Below, in pieces: positions 21,404 to 32,587 of a stretch of DNA of 64,000 nucleotides. The stretch is taken from NCBI GenBank assembly GCA_009192285.1, contig CM018604.1:2728001-2792000 (forward strand). The letters run 5' to 3'. Position numbers and translations under genes: made by a program. Numbering within the stretch: position 1 is the first letter of the stretch; every line of letters begins with the position of its first letter. Source of the DNA: Morchella semilibera (Eukaryota > Ascomycota > Pezizomycetes > Pezizales > Morchellaceae). Below the pieces are notes generated by a model, which was given only the letters and a program-made list of their open reading frames with translations, searched no databases and was not told the origin of the DNA.

Positions 21404-24078
21404 GGCCCCACGATTGAGTGTCCGATGGGGACCCTCCAGGGTGCAGTTGAATCGTGCACGCTGTATATATTCGCGCAGCGGCGCCCCAGTTGCGAGGCGT
21501 GATATTCCGGCGCCCATCAAATCTGTTGCCTCCCAGTGCAGTTGTTTCTTCACGCTATCCAGCGCGCGGGGAGTCGAGTCTCTGCATATGGCTTCCTCGA
21601 GGAGTGCGCGCACAATACTCGCTACATCAATTGAGCTACGTACCAAGGTGGAATGCGTCCCATAGTCATGCGCGCGAGATTCCCGCTCCATAGAAACCCT
21701 TACTTGCGTGAAGCGACATCACTTGGCGTGATATCGTTTCTCTGAGGTATTGGTCCGAGTAGATATTGCTGCTTGGGTGGATCTTGGCTTTGATTTCACG
21801 GACAACGTACTCGCCAAATAGGTCATCGGGCACCCACGCCCCCCTGCGCCCAGAAGGATTAACCAGGCAGTTGTGGCGCCATATATTTCTCATCTCCGGG
21901 GACCAGATTTTCTCCATGCATGCAATCAAATGAATCATCTCTCGCGGGTAATTAATATTTTGAGTACCATGTAATTGCGTGGTCCAGAGGCGAACAATAT
22001 GCTCCAGGCGCCCGGGATCTCCTGCGCGCACCGCCGGCCGTAATCTGCGTACAGCAATCCTTGCTGTAGTAGTAGAACCGCATTTTCATATGGAATATCT
22101 CGAGATTGGTGAGGAAGTGGAACGCCGCGCTCACAGAAACGCCTGCGTTTGACGACAGATAATCCGCCTTGTACTGGGAATATAATATCAACCATATCCT
22201 CTATTACGACGCGCCAGTTGGCTGCGCGCAGGCGATGATTAAATATCTCGACGGTGCCAACACCGAGAGTTTCGGCAGCAAGAATATTACATGCGCTTCG
22301 AGCAGTTGTTGAAAGAATTGATCATATGCACGAAAATCTTTGGGCTTAGGTGTGCTGATCGCGGGCTTTCGAAGTAATTTAGCAAACCGGAGGATACTGG
22401 CGGGCTCTCGACCATCATCCCCCCAGTGCGCCTTGTATATAGTGCCCAACATACACATTTGGAGATGGAAGAGGCCGATTATAGGCTCCACGTATTCCAT
22501 CTGGTGCGTAGGTTCATCTTCATGCCTGCGAGAACAGCTTTCCTAACGGGAATTAGCTTGGGGGAATAAAGAGCTGCGCCAGGTACGTACGCACAGTATA
22601 TTTCTCACCGTCATATAATCGCCCTTGAAGAGGATTAATTTGTCAATGAGCTGGTGGGCGGTAATATCAAGTTCCTGCAGAATTCCTTTTACGATGTCGA
22701 TAACCTCGCTGATTATGGCCTCATTCTTATGGAAGGTAGGTAGAGTGTGAAGGTCAGACTTCTCCAAGGGCAATGGAAACAGCGCGGGTGCAATGAACGG
22801 TTCATAACCTGGCTTGGTGATAGTGCCATCACTTGCTCTGCGCTCCATATTGAGTTCTATAGCGCCGCGCGCATGTTTGTGGAGTATGTTCCATATGTTA
22901 GCCTTCGCAGCGTCGCGCGCATATTGAAAAGTTGCTGAGTCCACCATTACATCGCGCGCAGTGATTAGCGCGGCGCGATCATGGCTAATCATTTGTTCAC
23001 GCGGGAGGAATCCGGTGCGCTCGGTGCCCTGCAGGAAAGCAATATACCCGGCAGTGTAGTGCTGTTGGTACTGGCGATTGCCGGTAGTATGGGTCTTTAC
23101 CCTCTGGTAAAAAACCATGTTGTCAAAAGAAACGAAGAATGGGTGGGTGGCAGCTTTGCTGCGCAGCATATCACGCACTGCAGAGGCGTTGGCACGCATT
23201 GCGTGGTTAACAGCTTCATAGGTGACTGAGATTCCGAGGCGGTGGAGGACCTCTATCACGCGTTTACCGGCGCCGGAGGCATTTAGATAATAAGCCAACA
23301 TGCCTTGAAGAGAATTGGCGCGCTGCGAGCGCCCATAAGCTGCGATACTGATGGCAACTGTAGAGATAATATCATAACGCCTGGTGGCTGCAGGTTTCTC
23401 CGTGCTAGTGTTACTGACCCCCAGCTCTATAAACGGATGGGGATCTCCCAAACCTTCGTAGTATTGATTATGTGGTGAGGTGGCGGGATTTGGCTCGCGC
23501 GCGGGGTTGGGCTCGCGCGCTGCGTTTGGAGTGTGGTGCGCTATCATTGTATCAACGAGCCCCTTCACTGTAGGGGCAAAGCGGTGTTGTGCAGCTGCGA
23601 TATCAGATAATGAAAATTCGCTAATGTATTCATGGGTAAACTGGTTCATCTTTTTGCTCATATTTGGTGCAGTTATAAGCGCGCTCATTTCACGGTGCAC
23701 AAGGTTCCTAACAATATCCACACATGCATTATTCAGGTCAATATCGCTAGCGAGGATTCTGGGTTGTGTGAGCGCAGCACATATAAGCTTGCCCATTACA
23801 CCGCGCTGAAGGCAAGCTTTGGAGCGCGCGAGGGCGGATGGATCTGTGCACTCCAGATCCGCTAGTAGGCAGTCGGCTATATCATCAAAAGAATACTGGC
23901 GTACGAGATCTTGCACCGCAGATAGTCTCTGGGGTAGGGTGAGAGTTGGTAGCTCGTGTGAAGAAGGGGCTGGTCTGCCGCTGTGGTGGTTATATATAGG
24001 TGAGAATGGCCTATAACCACCGCGCGCAGGGCGCGAGCTTTGAAGGGCCGTTCGGCGTGCTGGGCGCCGGGCGGGCAT
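21404..24078 (-). pseudogene. DUF6589-like protein of the mobile block (two single-base breaks)
   Basis: Exon 1 is 24078-22591 (496 codons), followed by a 48 bp GT-AG intron (22590-22543) and exon 2 from 22542. The N-terminus is basic (PARRPARRT), then a helical region and a core with FFVSFDN (Asp319) and FKGDYMTVRN (Asp487). After the intron it continues with GLFHLQMCMLGTIYKAHWGD, and later NCLVNPSGRRGAWVPDDLFG. These are the recurring landmarks of fungal DUF6589 proteins, whose function is not established. The reading frame needs one added base near 22287 and another near 22040; a last intron near 21704 leads to the C-terminal frame ending at 21404. The paired Asp motifs could be nuclease-like; that is inference. 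The breaks may be assembly errors, as this contig has others. Confidence 0.65.
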
Positions 24079-24162
24079 TTTCTATCGTTCAGTACGGTTT
24101 GTAGGCGCGTTATATATATTGCTCGCCACCGGCTAGTACTAATACTCGAGCTCGGCTGCGTG

Positions 24163-24405
24163 GTGGGTTGGCCGCGGCGGGGCTGCGCAGCGCAGTGGGT
24201 TCACCGCGATAGGGTTTGGGTGCGCGGTGGTTTGGCCGCGGCGGGGGTGCGCAGCGCAGTGGGTTCACCGCGATAGGGTTTGGGTGCGCGGTGGTTTGGC
24301 CGCGGCAGAGGGTGCGCAGCGCAGTGGGTTCACCGCGATAGGGTTTGGGTGCGCGGTGGTTTGGCCGCCGCAGGGGGTGCGCGGCGCGGTGGTTAGTGGC
24401 GGGCG
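24163..24405. repeat. 64 bp GC-rich tandem repeat, about 3.8 units
   Basis: Units begin GTGGTTTGGCCGCGGC and end ATAGGGTTTGGGTGCGCG; starts at about 24163, 24227, 24291 and 24356. The last unit is degenerate. It lies upstream of the DUF6589-like gene start (minus strand) at 24078. It is open on the minus strand with Pro/Asn/His-rich repeats, but there is no other sign of coding. Confidence 0.85.
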
Positions 24406-25163
24406 GATTGGCTTCGCGGTGAACCCGCGGCGCGATTTGAGCGATAATATATGTAATAAGATCAAAATTCACCAGGCTCAGAAGTGGGTAAAGATTTGAT
24501 AGCAGATTAGGCTTAGCGCGGAATATTAGCCACACACCACGTGATTCTGAGCCTGGGACCGAGGCTAGAATGTAACGCCCAGAACGTAGTTCCTGGCATG
24601 CGTGATAGTTTGTAGCATTATTTCCATTCCCTGTGTTAATTGATATCACGATTACTGAAAAGGGTTAGATTCCTAATTTAGCCTAACCGCCAGCCAGATT
24701 GTATAGAATATATACATTCATCTCCGAACTAGGAGCCACCACCACAACCTTATTCTAGTTTATTCCCAAATCATGCAGCGCCTATTATGTAGAGGAATAT
24801 TTGCTGTCTAAATACCTTGCTGCTCCTTGGTAATGATTGGCAACCATGATATTGGGCGGCGTTGTAGAATATAAGGAGATCGCGCAGATTATCGCTGGTC
24901 AGGGCCGTAAACTCATCCCAAGTAAAAGGGAACCTGGGTGAGAATTCCATGTATTCATTGACTATTGGTTCCAAGAAGGCAGCTTGGTTGAGTGGAGCTA
25001 ACCTGTTCTTCAATCGTGCCATACAGTTATGTTCTCTATCACAGATATAAGTCATTGCCTCCAAATCACGGAGCCGGAGCTATGGGGCCTACATACACTG
25101 CATAGATACGTTGTAACGTGCTCGGCGGGCCGGGCATAGGATCCCCGGCAACAGGCCTGGTTG

Positions 25164-25196
25164 CCCTAGCGGCGACCCGAAAGGTCGTCGCTAGGG
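25164..25196. other. Perfect-looking 14 bp stem hairpin
   Basis: CCCTAGCGGCGACC, then CGAAA, then GGTCGTCGCTAGGG. The arms pair over 14 bp with one G-T pair. There is no T-tract after it and no gene end, so a terminator role is not indicated. Confidence 0.6.
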
Positions 25197-25477
25197 TCCT
25201 TCCACTGAAGAATAAACTCCAACCCGCAATGAGGGCTGGCGGCGGAACGCTGGGAGGCATCACGACGGGAGCTCAGACCCCGCGATATCTACCAATTGGA
25301 GCAATAAATGGGGCGCCAGCATTAGCCGCCATGCTAGAGTTGAGGGTAGAACCTAACTGAGTGCTCCGAGATGGGAGTTGCGAAATAGGGACTCTGGGCG
25401 GGGGAGAAGATTTATAGTGGTTCAGAGTGAACCCATTCTTTGTTTGATATATAGTTTCAAGGTTTCCTTTGCTGCCG

Positions 25478-25910
25478 CGATACATATTGTTTCGCTAGGA
25501 TCACTCGAGAATCCTGGACAAAGGACGGTGCGAGGTGGGAGATCCTAACTAACCCAGCTAACCAAGATACGCTGGCCCACACTATTGATCGGAGTTAGCA
25601 CATTCTCTATGGCCACGATACATATTGTTTCAATGGATAAAGGACAAACGAAAGCAGGACCCACTACCTAAAATTGAGAACTGGGAACTGGGAGATGCGA
25701 ATATTCTTTCACCGGGGATCACTCGGGAATCCTGATCACAACACAAACGAAAGCAGGACTCCCTACCTAAAATTGGGAACTGGGAGATGGGAGATGGAAG
25801 GGGCGGGGTGGAAAATACGTTGGCTCACACTATTGAGTTTAGCCATTCTCTATGGTGCCACGATACATATTGCTTCACCCGAGATCACTCGGGAATCTCG
25901 GACATGCACA
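25478..25910. repeat. Three to four diverged copies of a dispersed repeat
   Basis: The phrase GATACATATTG occurs at about 25481, 25617 and 25862. Nearby phrases are a GATCACTCGRGAATC motif (three times) and CAAACGAAAGCAGGAC with CTACCTAAAATTG (twice). The spacing varies, so these are shuffled or nested repeat units rather than a simple tandem array. Confidence 0.6.
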
Positions 25911-26247
25911 CACAGCCAGCAGGCTACGTGAAAATCCAAGGGTGCTAGGGCCTGCATAATTACAAAACGACTTATGCGTCTGTGCCACTTACCGTAGCTT
26001 AAATTGAACACATATGCGTACCAATCCCTGAATCAAGTATAAATTATATTATACCAACGCAGCTGCAAACCATAATGTGCCATGCCTGCAGAATGGTGTG
26101 TATATTGCTTCTTCTAACCCTCTAACTAGGGCTCATGTGATTACGTACGCCCGCTAGTACTAACCCTAACTACACCCGTAGTATGGGGTTCTGTTCCCTC
26201 TCCCTGGCCTGCTTCATCCTACAATACACAAACTATCGATCTAGAAG

Positions 26248-27063
26248 ATGTCAGTCCTCACAACCTATCATCGACAGGTTCTGTTAAAATGGTTTTTAAG
26301 AGGCATGTTATCAGGGAACGCAATGGCAATGATTAATCGCTGTGTTTCCGAACTGCAGGAGAGAGGAATCGTCGAGTCCGTGGGGGGGGTTAAGATTCGT
26401 TTACTAGAGCTCCAGATTCCGAATTCAGAAACTGCAAGGCTAACTTGTCCTTTAGGATTGGATCAAGGATGAAAAGGCTAGACTTAAGGCATCGGGAAAT
26501 AAAAGTGTTCTCGAGAACTTCAAACTAGCTTTACAATGGTCTAGAAGGTAATCAAACTGGGAGCTATCTATTATCGACCCGACCTGACATTCAATTAAGA
26601 AATCAAAATCCTTCGCCGTGGGAGAATAGCCAGTGGTTTAGGCAGCCCAGGCGATCTTCTACGGGAACCCAGAGGTCGATACCATGGGGCACAGAACCTG
26701 GTGGGCAGTCAATCCAGCCTTTACAAGCACCGGCAGGCCCAGGGATGCCCGCCCAGCCCTGCCAAAATTTGCCCGCTTTTCCATCGCCGTCTACGCTAAA
26801 GGATGAGAATAGAGTCACTGCTCTGATCCCCATGATTCCAGCTCCCACTCCGCGCCCCGTAGATCATGTGGAGCTTAGTAAATATCAGCCAGTGAGAAAG
26901 CGGAAAAGAAAAAGCCAGCTTCAACTATTGATTGAGGCAGCAGAGACATCTCATCATTCTGTAGCAGCTCATTCCGGAGCTCTGATTCTTTTGTCTGCAG
27001 AGGCACCCGCAGATTGGAGCCTAAGGCTTCGGGTACGAAAGCCTATATCGTATAAGATACGGT
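26248..27063 (+). CDS. Weakly supported ORFs, possible small gene
   Basis: Two plus-strand frames, 26248-26472 and 26745-27063. The second has a basic nuclear-localisation-like RKRKRKS patch, an Ala/Leu-rich helix and ends LRVRKPISYKIR. I see no obvious intron linking them and no family resemblance. They could be degraded parts of one gene. Treat as hypothetical. Confidence 0.2.
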
Positions 27064-27505
27064 AGCTGGGCTTGGGGGCGTATATTTTGGTTTATTCTTA
27101 CTCTAGGTTATAAATTATATTTACATATTCTTCTGCTTTTGGCCAAATTGTATCCATAATTCACTTTCGCAAGTTAAGGAAAAGGTTGTATGTAGAAAGC
27201 GGATTGCCAACTGCCAACACAAAGCCCGAATTCCGCTCCTAGTACTGCTTTGAAGCCTAATTTCAGCATGTTATACAACCGTAGATATTCGCTAACGTAT
27301 CCAATTGGGAAGCCGGATACTACCGTGAAGTCGGATGACTCAGATCTCACAGATGATACCATGATCCACCATGATCCACCATGAAGTCATGGGAACGATC
27401 AAGCAGCAAAAACATCAGGAACTAGGTGAGTACTCAGTGTCCTTGATCTACTGAAGCTAATAATAAAAGATATAGGTATTTTCACTATCAATAATATGTG
27501 TTTAG

Positions 27506-27740
27506 ACCTTGCGACCCGCGACCCGCGACCCATCACCCACAACCCATCACTGCAACCCCACGACCCCACGACACCGCGACCCATGACCGACCGGTACTTA
27601 TGACCTTCATGATTCAACTATTATAAAGAACGACCCTACGACCTTGTAACTCCACGACCCTGCCACCTTGCGACTCTGCGACCCGCGACCCCGTATTTCT
27701 ACGACCCGCGACCCAACGACCCAACGACCTTGTGACCTTT
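27506..27740 (+). repeat. CGACCC-type short tandem repeat tract
   Basis: Loose tandem of 7-11 bp words such as CGACCCG, CGACCCA and CGACCTTG, with one 80 bp interruption. It sits just outside the 3' end of the pogo transposase gene and may be a microsatellite at the transposon edge. Confidence 0.7.
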
Positions 27741-28341
27741 TAGTACTAGCTACTGGTATTAGGGGTATAAAGGATTAGGATTAATAACCTACTAGGTTTC
27801 TGGATGTTTACTAAGTTCTGTTGACTTAAACTTGACTTTTCTTGACCTTTTTGGTACCGGAATCTTCAGAAGAACTGGGGAACGGGGAGGCATAAGGGAG
27901 GGATAAGTTGTCGGGGAAATAATAGTAATTGGAGAAGGATGAGATTCTACTGGAGGGAGAGGATTTAATAACTTGTTAGTCCCACGGGCCCGTGACTTAA
28001 TCTTTGCTGACTTTTCTTTTTTTGCAGCTTTTCGTTCCATTTCCTCCCTTAATCTAATTACGTCGGCTCCGGTAATAACTTGAGCTTTAGAGATGATTCG
28101 TCTGTCAGCCCTAAGAGCTCTTTTCCCTTCATATTTGATTCTCATTTCTTTCAGTTGTATTTTAGCAATTTCCGCTTCGCTGAGAGATGATTCTGCCAAA
28201 TGGGAAACTCTAAGAGCTACTGCTTTATACTCCTCCATGTTCTGGAAGTTAGCGGCAAGACCTATTGCAAATTGTGTTTGTTGCCGCAGATCGTGACGGT
28301 TTCTCGGCGTCTTTAGCTCTTTATGGTGTAGGGTTTTAAGA

Positions 28342-28913
28342 TGTTACGGAGCAACACGGAGACAAGAGGCAAAAGAGCCGAGGTACACAACCGAGGCGAG
28401 AACGGGGGCAAGAACGCGAGACGAGGGCGAGGGAACTTAACCGAGAAGCAAGGTCGTGGGGCAGAGGGTCCAGATGGCCTCTCTGACGAAGACGTGGAGA
28501 CGAAGATACCAGTAGACAACACGGACTACGGTCATGGGCTATGAACGGGGTGAAGCGAGGCGAGGCGAAGCGAGACGAGGCGAGGCGAGATACTATAGAA
28601 GGCCCACGGGGGTCTTGGCAGAAACTATGGTTATGACGTAATATATTCAGAACTAAAGACACAAGACAAAGCGAAACTAAACCGTAGGGTTGACAACAGG
28701 AAGAACACGTAAGGAAAGAAAGAGAAAGAAAAGAACAAAGGGAAGGTCCGTAACAACATATATATACCCCTCCTAATCCCTGTACAGTCATGACTCATAA
28801 CATCATGTAACGGAAACCCATAGAAACTCCAAGAACCCAAAAAGAAACCTTATACCCGAAACCCTATTCTCCAATATCCTCCTCCTCCGTGAAGTCCGTG
28901 GTACGCCGTGATA
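28342..28913 (-). repeat. 3' LTR of the chromovirus
   Basis: Left copy in window coordinates, downstream of pol on the coding strand. It is identical to the other LTR apart from A28373 versus G33643 in my comparison. It contains a run of GAGGCGAGGCGAGAC-like repeats. Confidence 0.93.
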
Positions 28914-28933
28914 GATTAGGCCCTCCTTCAGGC

Positions 28934-31900
28934 CTAACTCCTGATAGGCCTAGGTTTACGTGGATAGCTATCATGAAAGTCTCTGACCAAATCGGGAGCA
29001 TGCTCCAAATCCTCGGGGGGTTGCCAGGATGGTTCATCATAACCAAGATACCGAACCAAATACTCCAACTTCCCATAACGCCGACGAGAGTCTAAAACTT
29101 GTTCCACTTCCCACTCCTGTTCACCTTCGATTTCTATAGCTGGGGGCGGAGACTGTAGTTGACCGGGAACGGGGTTGCTAGGCGCAAGAGACAAAAGGGA
29201 CACATGAAAAACGGGATGAATTTTCATTGAAGCCGGAAGATCGAGTTCATAGGCATAGGGGCTAACCATTCGCTTAATCACATAAGGGCCAATGCGTTTC
29301 CAGTCAAGTTTCTTCGAGGGTCGCTTGGTCTCAATATTCCGGGTAGAAAGAAAAACTTCATCTCCGACAGCGTACCTAGGAGCGGGAATTCTATTCCGAT
29401 TTGCTGCATCCTCATGAATCTTCTGAGCCCGAGCCATTTCATCCCGAAGAAACTCATAAACCTGTGCCATAGTCCTGGCCATACCATTCGCCTGATCCTC
29501 ATTGGTTGTCTTTCCATGCTGTAGCGGGGCAAAGGACATACGAGGACTCCTCCCATAGTTAGCCTGAAACGGAGACATCCTGGTGGTTTCGGAAACGTGA
29601 TTATTGGTCGCAAACTCTGCCATCGAAAGATACTGAATCCAATTGTCCTGTTGGTACGAAACATAGGCTCGGAGGTACTGTTCCATTATGGCATTGATCC
29701 TTTCCGTCTGCCCATCTGTTTGTGGGTGAAAGGCGGTGCTATAGCGAGGAGCAATCTCGAGACGGGCGCATAAGGTCTTCCAAAACTCGGCAGTAAACTG
29801 AGTACCGCGGTCTGAGACAATAGTCTCCGGGAGTCCATGAAGCTTCCAGACCGAATCAAGGTACATAGCAGCCACATCCCTAGCATTTGCCTCCTCAGTA
29901 CAGGGTATAAAATGACGCATCTTTGTCAGACGGTCCACCACCACCAGAATCGCATTAAAACCATTGCTTTCCGGAAGTCCTGTAACAAAATCCATTGATA
30001 CATCGGTCCATGGGCCCTTAGGTACAGAAAGTGGACGAAGGATACCCTGGAGTGCATTGCGGGAGGCTTTGCTACGGGAGCATACATGACAATTTAGAAC
30101 ATAGCGGTCGACATACTTCCTCATATTTGGCCAATAGTAATTACGACTAAGGAGCTCGAGGGTCTTAGCGCGACCTGGATGTCCGGCGGAAGGCTTATCA
30201 TGATGGTCCTGCAGTAAACGAAGCTGAAGATCATTAAACTCAGGAACGTAAATGGCCTGGCGGTACAGGAGGAATCCGTCCTCTGTTTCCGTGCATTCAG
30301 CAAGAGAAATCTTCTTCGAATGTTTGGTGCCATTGCGAAGCATCGTCAGAACTTGATTCGGAAAACTATCTTCTTGGTAAGCTTGGATCAACAATTCCTT
30401 TACGGTAGGCATTCCTTCAGCGGGTTCATTTGTCAAAGAACCCGCCAACAAACTTAGCTTAATCCTTGATCCCAAATTCTCCTGTTTCAATACCACCTGC
30501 GACTGGTGCGTCAGACGCTCGTCTCCTTCCTTGGGTAAATCCCTTGATCTCCTTGTAAGCGCATCCGGCTTCCCTCCTTGTTTCCCTGGCCGAAATTGAA
30601 TAACAAAATCAAACCGCGACAAGAACTCGGCCCAGCGGGTTTGGCGACAATTCAATAACTTCGTAGACATAAAATATTCCAGATTCCTATGGTCGCTTAA
30701 TACCTTAATAGAAAAACGGGACCCCTCCAAATTGGCGCGCCATTCCTCAAAACTTCTAACGACTGCCAGTAGTTCCTTATCGTAAATCTCATAATTACAT
30801 TCCGCTGGGGAGTGTTTCTTAGAGAAGAAAGCCACGGGGTGTAAAAGTCCATCATCGCCGTACTGGGACATGATACCAGCAGAAACGTAATCTGAGGCGT
30901 CGGTTTCCACAATAACTTCTTTTTCAAAGTCAAAGTGGGCGAGAATCGGGGCCGAAGTAAAAGCGTCCTTAAGCTTCTGAAATGCCTCCTGCGCCTTCTG
31001 GGACCATTCGAACTTTACATTCTTCTTGGTCAGGGCAGTAAGCGGGGACACCACTCGGGAATAGGCATAGATAAACCGTCGGTAAAAATTTGCAAAGCCT
31101 AAGAACTCTTGAACCTCCCGGAGCCTGGTGGGTGTTTCCCAATCCCTGACCGTCGATACTTTACTAGGATCCATCTGAATGCCTGCCGGAGTCACGATCA
31201 ATCCGAGATATTTGGTCTGTTGCACATAGAACTCGCACTTCTCAGGCTTGAGATGAACACCATGAATCTGGAAAACCTTCATAATCTCCCGAACGTGTTG
31301 CTTATGTTCCTCGAGAGTCTCGGAGTAAATTAATACATCGTCGAGATAGGCCGTGGCAAAATTATCCAAATAGGGACGCAGGAGATCATTAATCCAATGT
31401 TGAAACGCAGCCGGAGCATTGGTCAGACCAAAAGGCATCACATTATACTCAAAGTGGCCATAACGCGTCCTAAAGGCGGTCTTCCATTCGTCTCCTTCCT
31501 GAATCCGGATCTGATGATATCCCCAACGAAGGTCCAACTTAGTATAGTACTTCGCCTTGGAGAGTCGGGAGAGGGTTTCTGGAATTAGCGGCAGAGGGTG
31601 GCGGTTTTTAACCGTGATCTCGTTAAGCTTCCTATAGTCCACACAAAGTCGAAGGGAGCCATCGGATTTCTTCACAAACAAAACAGGGGCACCGGCGGGC
31701 GATTCGGAATAACGAATAAACCCTTTCGACAGGTTCTCCGTAATATAATCCCTAAGAGTCTGTAGTTCCAAGCGAGACATCCCATACAACGGACCAAACG
31801 GGGGGGCCTTTCCATCCTGTAAGACTATTTTCAAGTCGTGGGGACGATGGGGTGGCAGGGCGGCGGCATCGGATTCCTTAAACAACGACATAAACTCTTG

Positions 31901-32587
31901 GAGTTCCTGGGGGACATGAGCGAGAGAGTCTATAGTCTGCTTCCCCGCTAAGGCTTCATCAATCGCACGAATTGAGGCGCAGAAGAGTTTATTCTGTCGG
32001 CGCCGAGCAAGACCTACGAAGGGGGCGGCCCCGATGGCCGCAATCTGGATAGCCGGAGCATCAGGGAACGAAATCGATATACCCTTAGCCGTAATCGGGG
32101 CACGCGACCTGGAACAATTCTGAATACAAAAATCAGAATCGAAGATGATCTTATTCGTCTTCGGTCTGATGGCCAAATCATGGTGCCTCATCCAAGGAAT
32201 ACCCATTACTATTGGGTAGTGTCCTAGCTTGGTCACAAAAAACGGGGCCAGTTCCTGGTGGCCGTTGATGTCCAACGATAATTTCACCATATGCGTAATT
32301 TTCCCCGACTCTACCAGCCTGCCGTCGATTACTTCGAGCAGGCGTGATTTCTTTAGGGGGACCGGAACCAAACCATGTCGCAAAATAAATCCTTGATCAA
32401 TAAAAGCGTAACCCGACGCACCTGTATCTATCTGGGCGTGGGTTGCAACCTTGGCGGCAGGGGACTGAGCAACGGAGCAAGCAATAACAAGTGACTCCTC
32501 AGACATTCTGTCTTCGGAAACAGCTGCGGCGGAGAGAACAAAAGTAGGTGGCGGGACTAGCCCCTTTGGTGTGCCAATTTCTACCAA
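28934..32587 (-). CDS. pol: Pol polyprotein of the chromovirus (PR-RT-RH-IN-chromodomain)
   Basis: One unbroken frame of about 1217 codons. Order: aspartic protease (DTGASG, residues 54-59), reverse transcriptase (about 260-435, with [24 protein letters not shown] and YLDDVLIYS), RNase H (about 525-645, ETDASDY), integrase with an HHCC zinc region (about 790-835), catalytic core with MDFVTGLP, VSDRGTQF and HPQTDGQTERIN, and a chromodomain near the C-terminus (VEQVLDSRRRYGKLEYLVRY). It copies and inserts the element; the chromodomain should direct insertion to marked chromatin. There is no ATG at the frame start; it overlaps the end of gag by 7 bp in the -1 frame, so expression by -1 frameshifting is plausible. 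All catalytic motifs look intact. Confidence 0.95.
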   Translation of the reverse strand: MVEIGTPKGLVPPPTFVLSAAAVSEDRMSEESLVIACSVAQSPAAKVATHAQIDTGASGYAFIDQGFILRHGLVPVPLKKSRLLEVIDGRLVESGKITHMVKLSLDINGHQELAPFFVTKLGHYPIVMGIPWMRHHDLAIRPKTNKIIFDSDFCIQNCSRSRAPITAKGISISFPDAPAIQIAAIGAAPFVGLARRRQNKLFCASIRAIDEALAGKQTIDSLAHVPQELQEFMSLFKESDAAALPPHRPHDLKIVLQDGKAPPFGPLYGMSRLELQTLRDYITENLSKGFIRYSESPAGAPVLFVKKSDGSLRLCVDYRKLNEITVKNRHPLPLIPETLSRLSKAKYYTKLDLRWGYHQIRIQEGDEWKTAFRTRYGHFEYNVMPFGLTNAPAAFQHWINDLLRPYLDNFATAYLDDVLIYSETLEEHKQHVREIMKVFQIHGVHLKPEKCEFYVQQTKYLGLIVTPAGIQMDPSKVSTVRDWETPTRLREVQEFLGFANFYRRFIYAYSRVVSPLTALTKKNVKFEWSQKAQEAFQKLKDAFTSAPILAHFDFEKEVIVETDASDYVSAGIMSQYGDDGLLHPVAFFSKKHSPAECNYEIYDKELLAVVRSFEEWRANLEGSRFSIKVLSDHRNLEYFMSTKLLNCRQTRWAEFLSRFDFVIQFRPGKQGGKPDALTRRSRDLPKEGDERLTHQSQVVLKQENLGSRIKLSLLAGSLTNEPAEGMPTVKELLIQAYQEDSFPNQVLTMLRNGTKHSKKISLAECTETEDGFLLYRQAIYVPEFNDLQLRLLQDHHDKPSAGHPGRAKTLELLSRNYYWPNMRKYVDRYVLNCHVCSRSKASRNALQGILRPLSVPKGPWTDVSMDFVTGLPESNGFNAILVVVDRLTKMRHFIPCTEEANARDVAAMYLDSVWKLHGLPETIVSDRGTQFTAEFWKTLCARLEIAPRYSTAFHPQTDGQTERINAIMEQYLRAYVSYQQDNWIQYLSMAEFATNNHVSETTRMSPFQANYGRSPRMSFAPLQHGKTTNEDQANGMARTMAQVYEFLRDEMARAQKIHEDAANRNRIPAPRYAVGDEVFLSTRNIETKRPSKKLDWKRIGPYVIKRMVSPYAYELDLPASMKIHPVFHVSLLSLAPSNPVPGQLQSPPPAIEIEGEQEWEVEQVLDSRRRYGKLEYLVRYLGYDEPSWQPPEDLEHAPDLVRDFHDSYPRKPRPIRS

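Larger units (their letters stand above)
9434..24650. mobile_element. Large CGCG-rich block: RecQ-like helicase plus DUF6589-like gene, putative mobile element
   Basis: Composition and gene content set this block apart from both flanks. It carries, left to right, an EAPK-repeat protein (plus), a RecQ-like helicase (plus), a small conserved ORF (minus), tandem AAAGAAACCAGCGCGC repeats, and a DUF6589-like gene (minus), ending in a 64 bp tandem repeat. RecQ-like helicase genes are known in fungal subtelomeres, and DUF6589 proteins are scattered and multicopy in Dikarya. Their linkage here suggests one large element, but I could not find terminal repeats or a target duplication. Boundaries are therefore approximate. 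Part of the block is present twice across the N at 15763. Confidence 0.45.
24406..26240. other. Non-coding flank with repeat blocks and a hairpin
   Basis: No gene is firmly supported. A minus-strand ORF at 24771-25064 (97 codons, ending in TAA-free coding text rich in Leu/Asn/Phe) and neighbouring Pro/Ala-rich frames up to 25485 could be exons of a small gene, but I see no family match or clear splice pairs. A strong hairpin is at 25164-25196 and a block of related repeats at 25478-25910. Confidence 0.4.

Noticed and set aside
24110-24649. 179-codon minus ORF with repeated NPLRCAPPPRPNHRAPKPYRGE-type units
   Set aside because: Product of the 64 bp GC-rich tandem repeat, whose unit lengths of 64-65 bp would shift the frame between units; no family resemblance.
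28342-28792. ORFs over the LTRs (such as 28336-28791 and its twin at 33549-34061)
   Set aside because: They occur in both LTRs and come from the low-complexity GAGGCGAGGC repeats; not separate genes.
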